A DNA stretch of 64,000 bases, from positions 434,001 through 498,000 of the forward strand of contig JAMXDE010000034.1 of NCBI GenBank assembly GCA_026770025.1. Direction: 5' to 3'. Made by a program: the position numbers and the translations under genes. Positions 63,158 through 64,000 of this stretch are shown in pieces. Position 1 is the first letter of the stretch. Every line of letters begins with the position of its first letter. The notes beneath the pieces were generated by a model that was not told the origin of the DNA, ran no database searches, and saw only the letters and a program-made list of their open reading frames with translations. This DNA is from Craspedostauros australis. Lineage: Eukaryota > Bacillariophyta > Bacillariophyceae > Mastogloiales > Achnanthaceae.

Positions 63158-63192
63158 ATTTCAAAGTCTTGATCGACTCACTCGGGGGGCTC
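63158..63192 (-). repeat. Right terminal inverted repeat of outer transposon
   Basis: Inverted copy of 43651-43685 with one mismatch in 35, followed by TTAT (63193-63196). Confidence 0.92.
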
Positions 63193-63196
63193 TTAT

Positions 63197-63701
63197 ATCC
63201 TGTTTGTGACCAACTTTGTACGTGGATGGATTTGCCGAGTGTTGTGCCTTGTGTGTCTTGCCAGTTGGTCTGCGTCGTTGCGCGGAGAGCTGTTCGCTCG
63301 TGTTTTGCGCCTTGTGTCGACAACGCCAAAAGAGATAGAAAAAGCAGAAGAGAAGAGAGACGAAGAGACGAAGAAAAAGAGGACATCACGTTGCAGAGAG
63401 AAACGCAGGAGAGACAACAGATCGTTGCTTCCCCATCACGTACGTAGGGAATCACCCCGCAGCAACGCCTTCCTCTGCTTCGACAGTTCACAATTGAAAG
63501 AGTCCAAGCAAGCAACTCTTATTTTACATCATAGAATAGCTCTATTGCAGCAAGCCTCGTTATAAGGAACGCAATCAACAAGCAAGCAACAGGACACAAG
63601 GTGCCGTCGGTCATTGCCGCTTTCGCCACTGCAGCTACTTTAGCCACAGATAGTCCCTCCGAGCAGGACCATACTCGCACAACGACATAGAGTAGACCAA
63701 G
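63197..63701. other. Upstream region of the last gene
   Basis: About 500 bp between the outer transposon's right end and the next ATG. Expected to contain promoter and leader; no gene is seen. The transposon therefore sits directly in the upstream region of this gene. Confidence 0.5.
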
Positions 63702-64000
63702 ATGAAGCGCCAACTGTTGGACCGCATGCGGCGGCGTCTGCCTGGCAGCGGCGAAGAGAAGTACGAGAAGCACCCGATCTCCGGGGATTACCATGGCATC
63801 GACCATGATGCCTTGAAGTTCGGCAGCAACATGACCAGCAGCGACAACAGCCACAGCAACCGGAGCAGCTGCACGATCAGCACCATGGTCTCCACCGAGC
63901 CACCATCGCTGCAGTCCTCTCCGCCACCGCCCAACTGCGTGTCTCCAAGCCACCTCAACGATGACTACGATCTGGACTGCGGCTCCACCCCAATCGGGCG
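63702..64000 (+). CDS. Ser-rich hypothetical protein, 5' part (cut by window edge)
   Basis: ATG at 63702 (ACCAAGATGA) followed by 99 codons plus two bases without a stop to the window end. The N-terminus is basic (MKRQLLDRMRRRLPGSG). It continues into a Ser/Asn/His-rich stretch (SSDNSHSNRSSCTIS) and then prolines and acidic residues (HLNDDYDLDCGS). Codon third positions are strongly G/C, as in the other real genes of the window. No domain is visible yet. The style resembles the disordered heads of the CRAL-TRIO/DUF6824 proteins, but no shared motif is present. Confidence 0.65.
   Translation, partial: MKRQLLDRMRRRLPGSGEEKYEKHPISGDYHGIDHDALKFGSNMTSSDNSHSNRSSCTISTMVSTEPPSLQSSPPPPNCVSPSHLNDDYDLDCGSTPIG

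Larger units (their letters stand above)
43651..63192. mobile_element. Outer DNA transposon, 19.5 kb including a nested element
   Basis: It is bounded by inverted repeats: the first 35 bases at 43651 and the reverse complement of the last 35 at 63192 agree at 34 positions (start GAGCCCCCCGAGTGAGTCGA). Weaker similarity continues for about 100 bases inward. TTAT lies directly outside both ends (43647-43650 and 63193-63196), a 4-bp target-site duplication. Without the inner 12.9-kb insertion and its extra GTAA copy, the element would be about 6.7 kb, or about 6 kb if the LTR-like insertion is also removed. Its own cargo is the transposase at 44317-47793. Superfamily is not assigned: a 4-bp duplication is known for Sola, Ginger and Academ elements, but the termini and protein were not matched to any of them. 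Confidence 0.9.

Noticed and set aside
43651-63192. A Maverick/Polinton-type giant element or integrated virus, suggested by 19.5 kb between inverted repeats
   Set aside because: No protein-primed DNA polymerase, packaging ATPase, capsid or protease gene is present. The length is explained by one transposon nested in another, and the duplications are 4 bp.
1-64000. CRISPR arrays, bacterial operons or prophage
   Set aside because: No regularly spaced short repeats with unique spacers. Spliced introns, long spacers and eukaryotic families show this is nuclear DNA.

Overview
The window is eukaryotic nuclear DNA with long AT-mixed intergenic spacers and mostly intronless genes. One gene has three short GT-AG introns. 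Several features point to a photosynthetic stramenopile, most probably a diatom. These are CRAL-TRIO proteins ending in a DUF6824-like domain, an M11 (gametolysin-type) metalloprotease with a PTQS tail, a fatty-acyl-AMP ligase fused to a carrier protein and a Pls-type membrane/hexapeptide module, and a small secreted Ser/Lys-rich repeat protein with an RxL site after its signal peptide. Species is not established.

Layout. 1-18.7 kb: three minus-strand CRAL-TRIO/DUF6824 paralogues (the first cut by the window edge) are interspersed with a D-glutamate-cyclase-like (DUF4392) gene, a coiled-coil hypothetical, an F-box-like protein and a small coiled-coil protein with RRDKxxALA repeats. 18.7-19.1 kb: a silaffin-like secreted repeat protein. 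21-37 kb: three related ankyrin-repeat genes, two of them head to head, surround the 1563-residue acyl-AMP ligase fusion. 39-42 kb: the four-exon M11 protease. 43.65-63.19 kb: a nest of mobile elements. 63.7 kb to the end: the 5' part of a new gene.

The standout is the nest. An outer DNA transposon (43651-63192) has near-perfect 35-bp terminal inverted repeats and a 4-bp duplication TTAT. Inside it lies an inner transposon (49940-62815) with perfect 38-bp terminal inverted repeats and a 4-bp duplication GTAA. Each carries its own member of one large DDE-type transposase family (1158 and 1214 residues). The two families share the terminal pattern GA-CC-CC-GAG-GA. I could not place them confidently in a named superfamily. 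The left arm of the outer element also holds a third, very young insertion: a 663-bp LTR-like miniature element (48454-49116) with identical 206-bp repeats, a 5-bp duplication AAAAA, and a tRNA-like sequence with intact Pol III A and B boxes inside each LTR. The inner element further contains degenerate telomere-type CCCTAA repeats and a decayed second gene.

Coordinates, frames, repeats and intron boundaries were read directly. Family names come from recognised motifs and were not checked by database search. Start codons were moved to ATG where the longest open frame began with a non-ATG codon.
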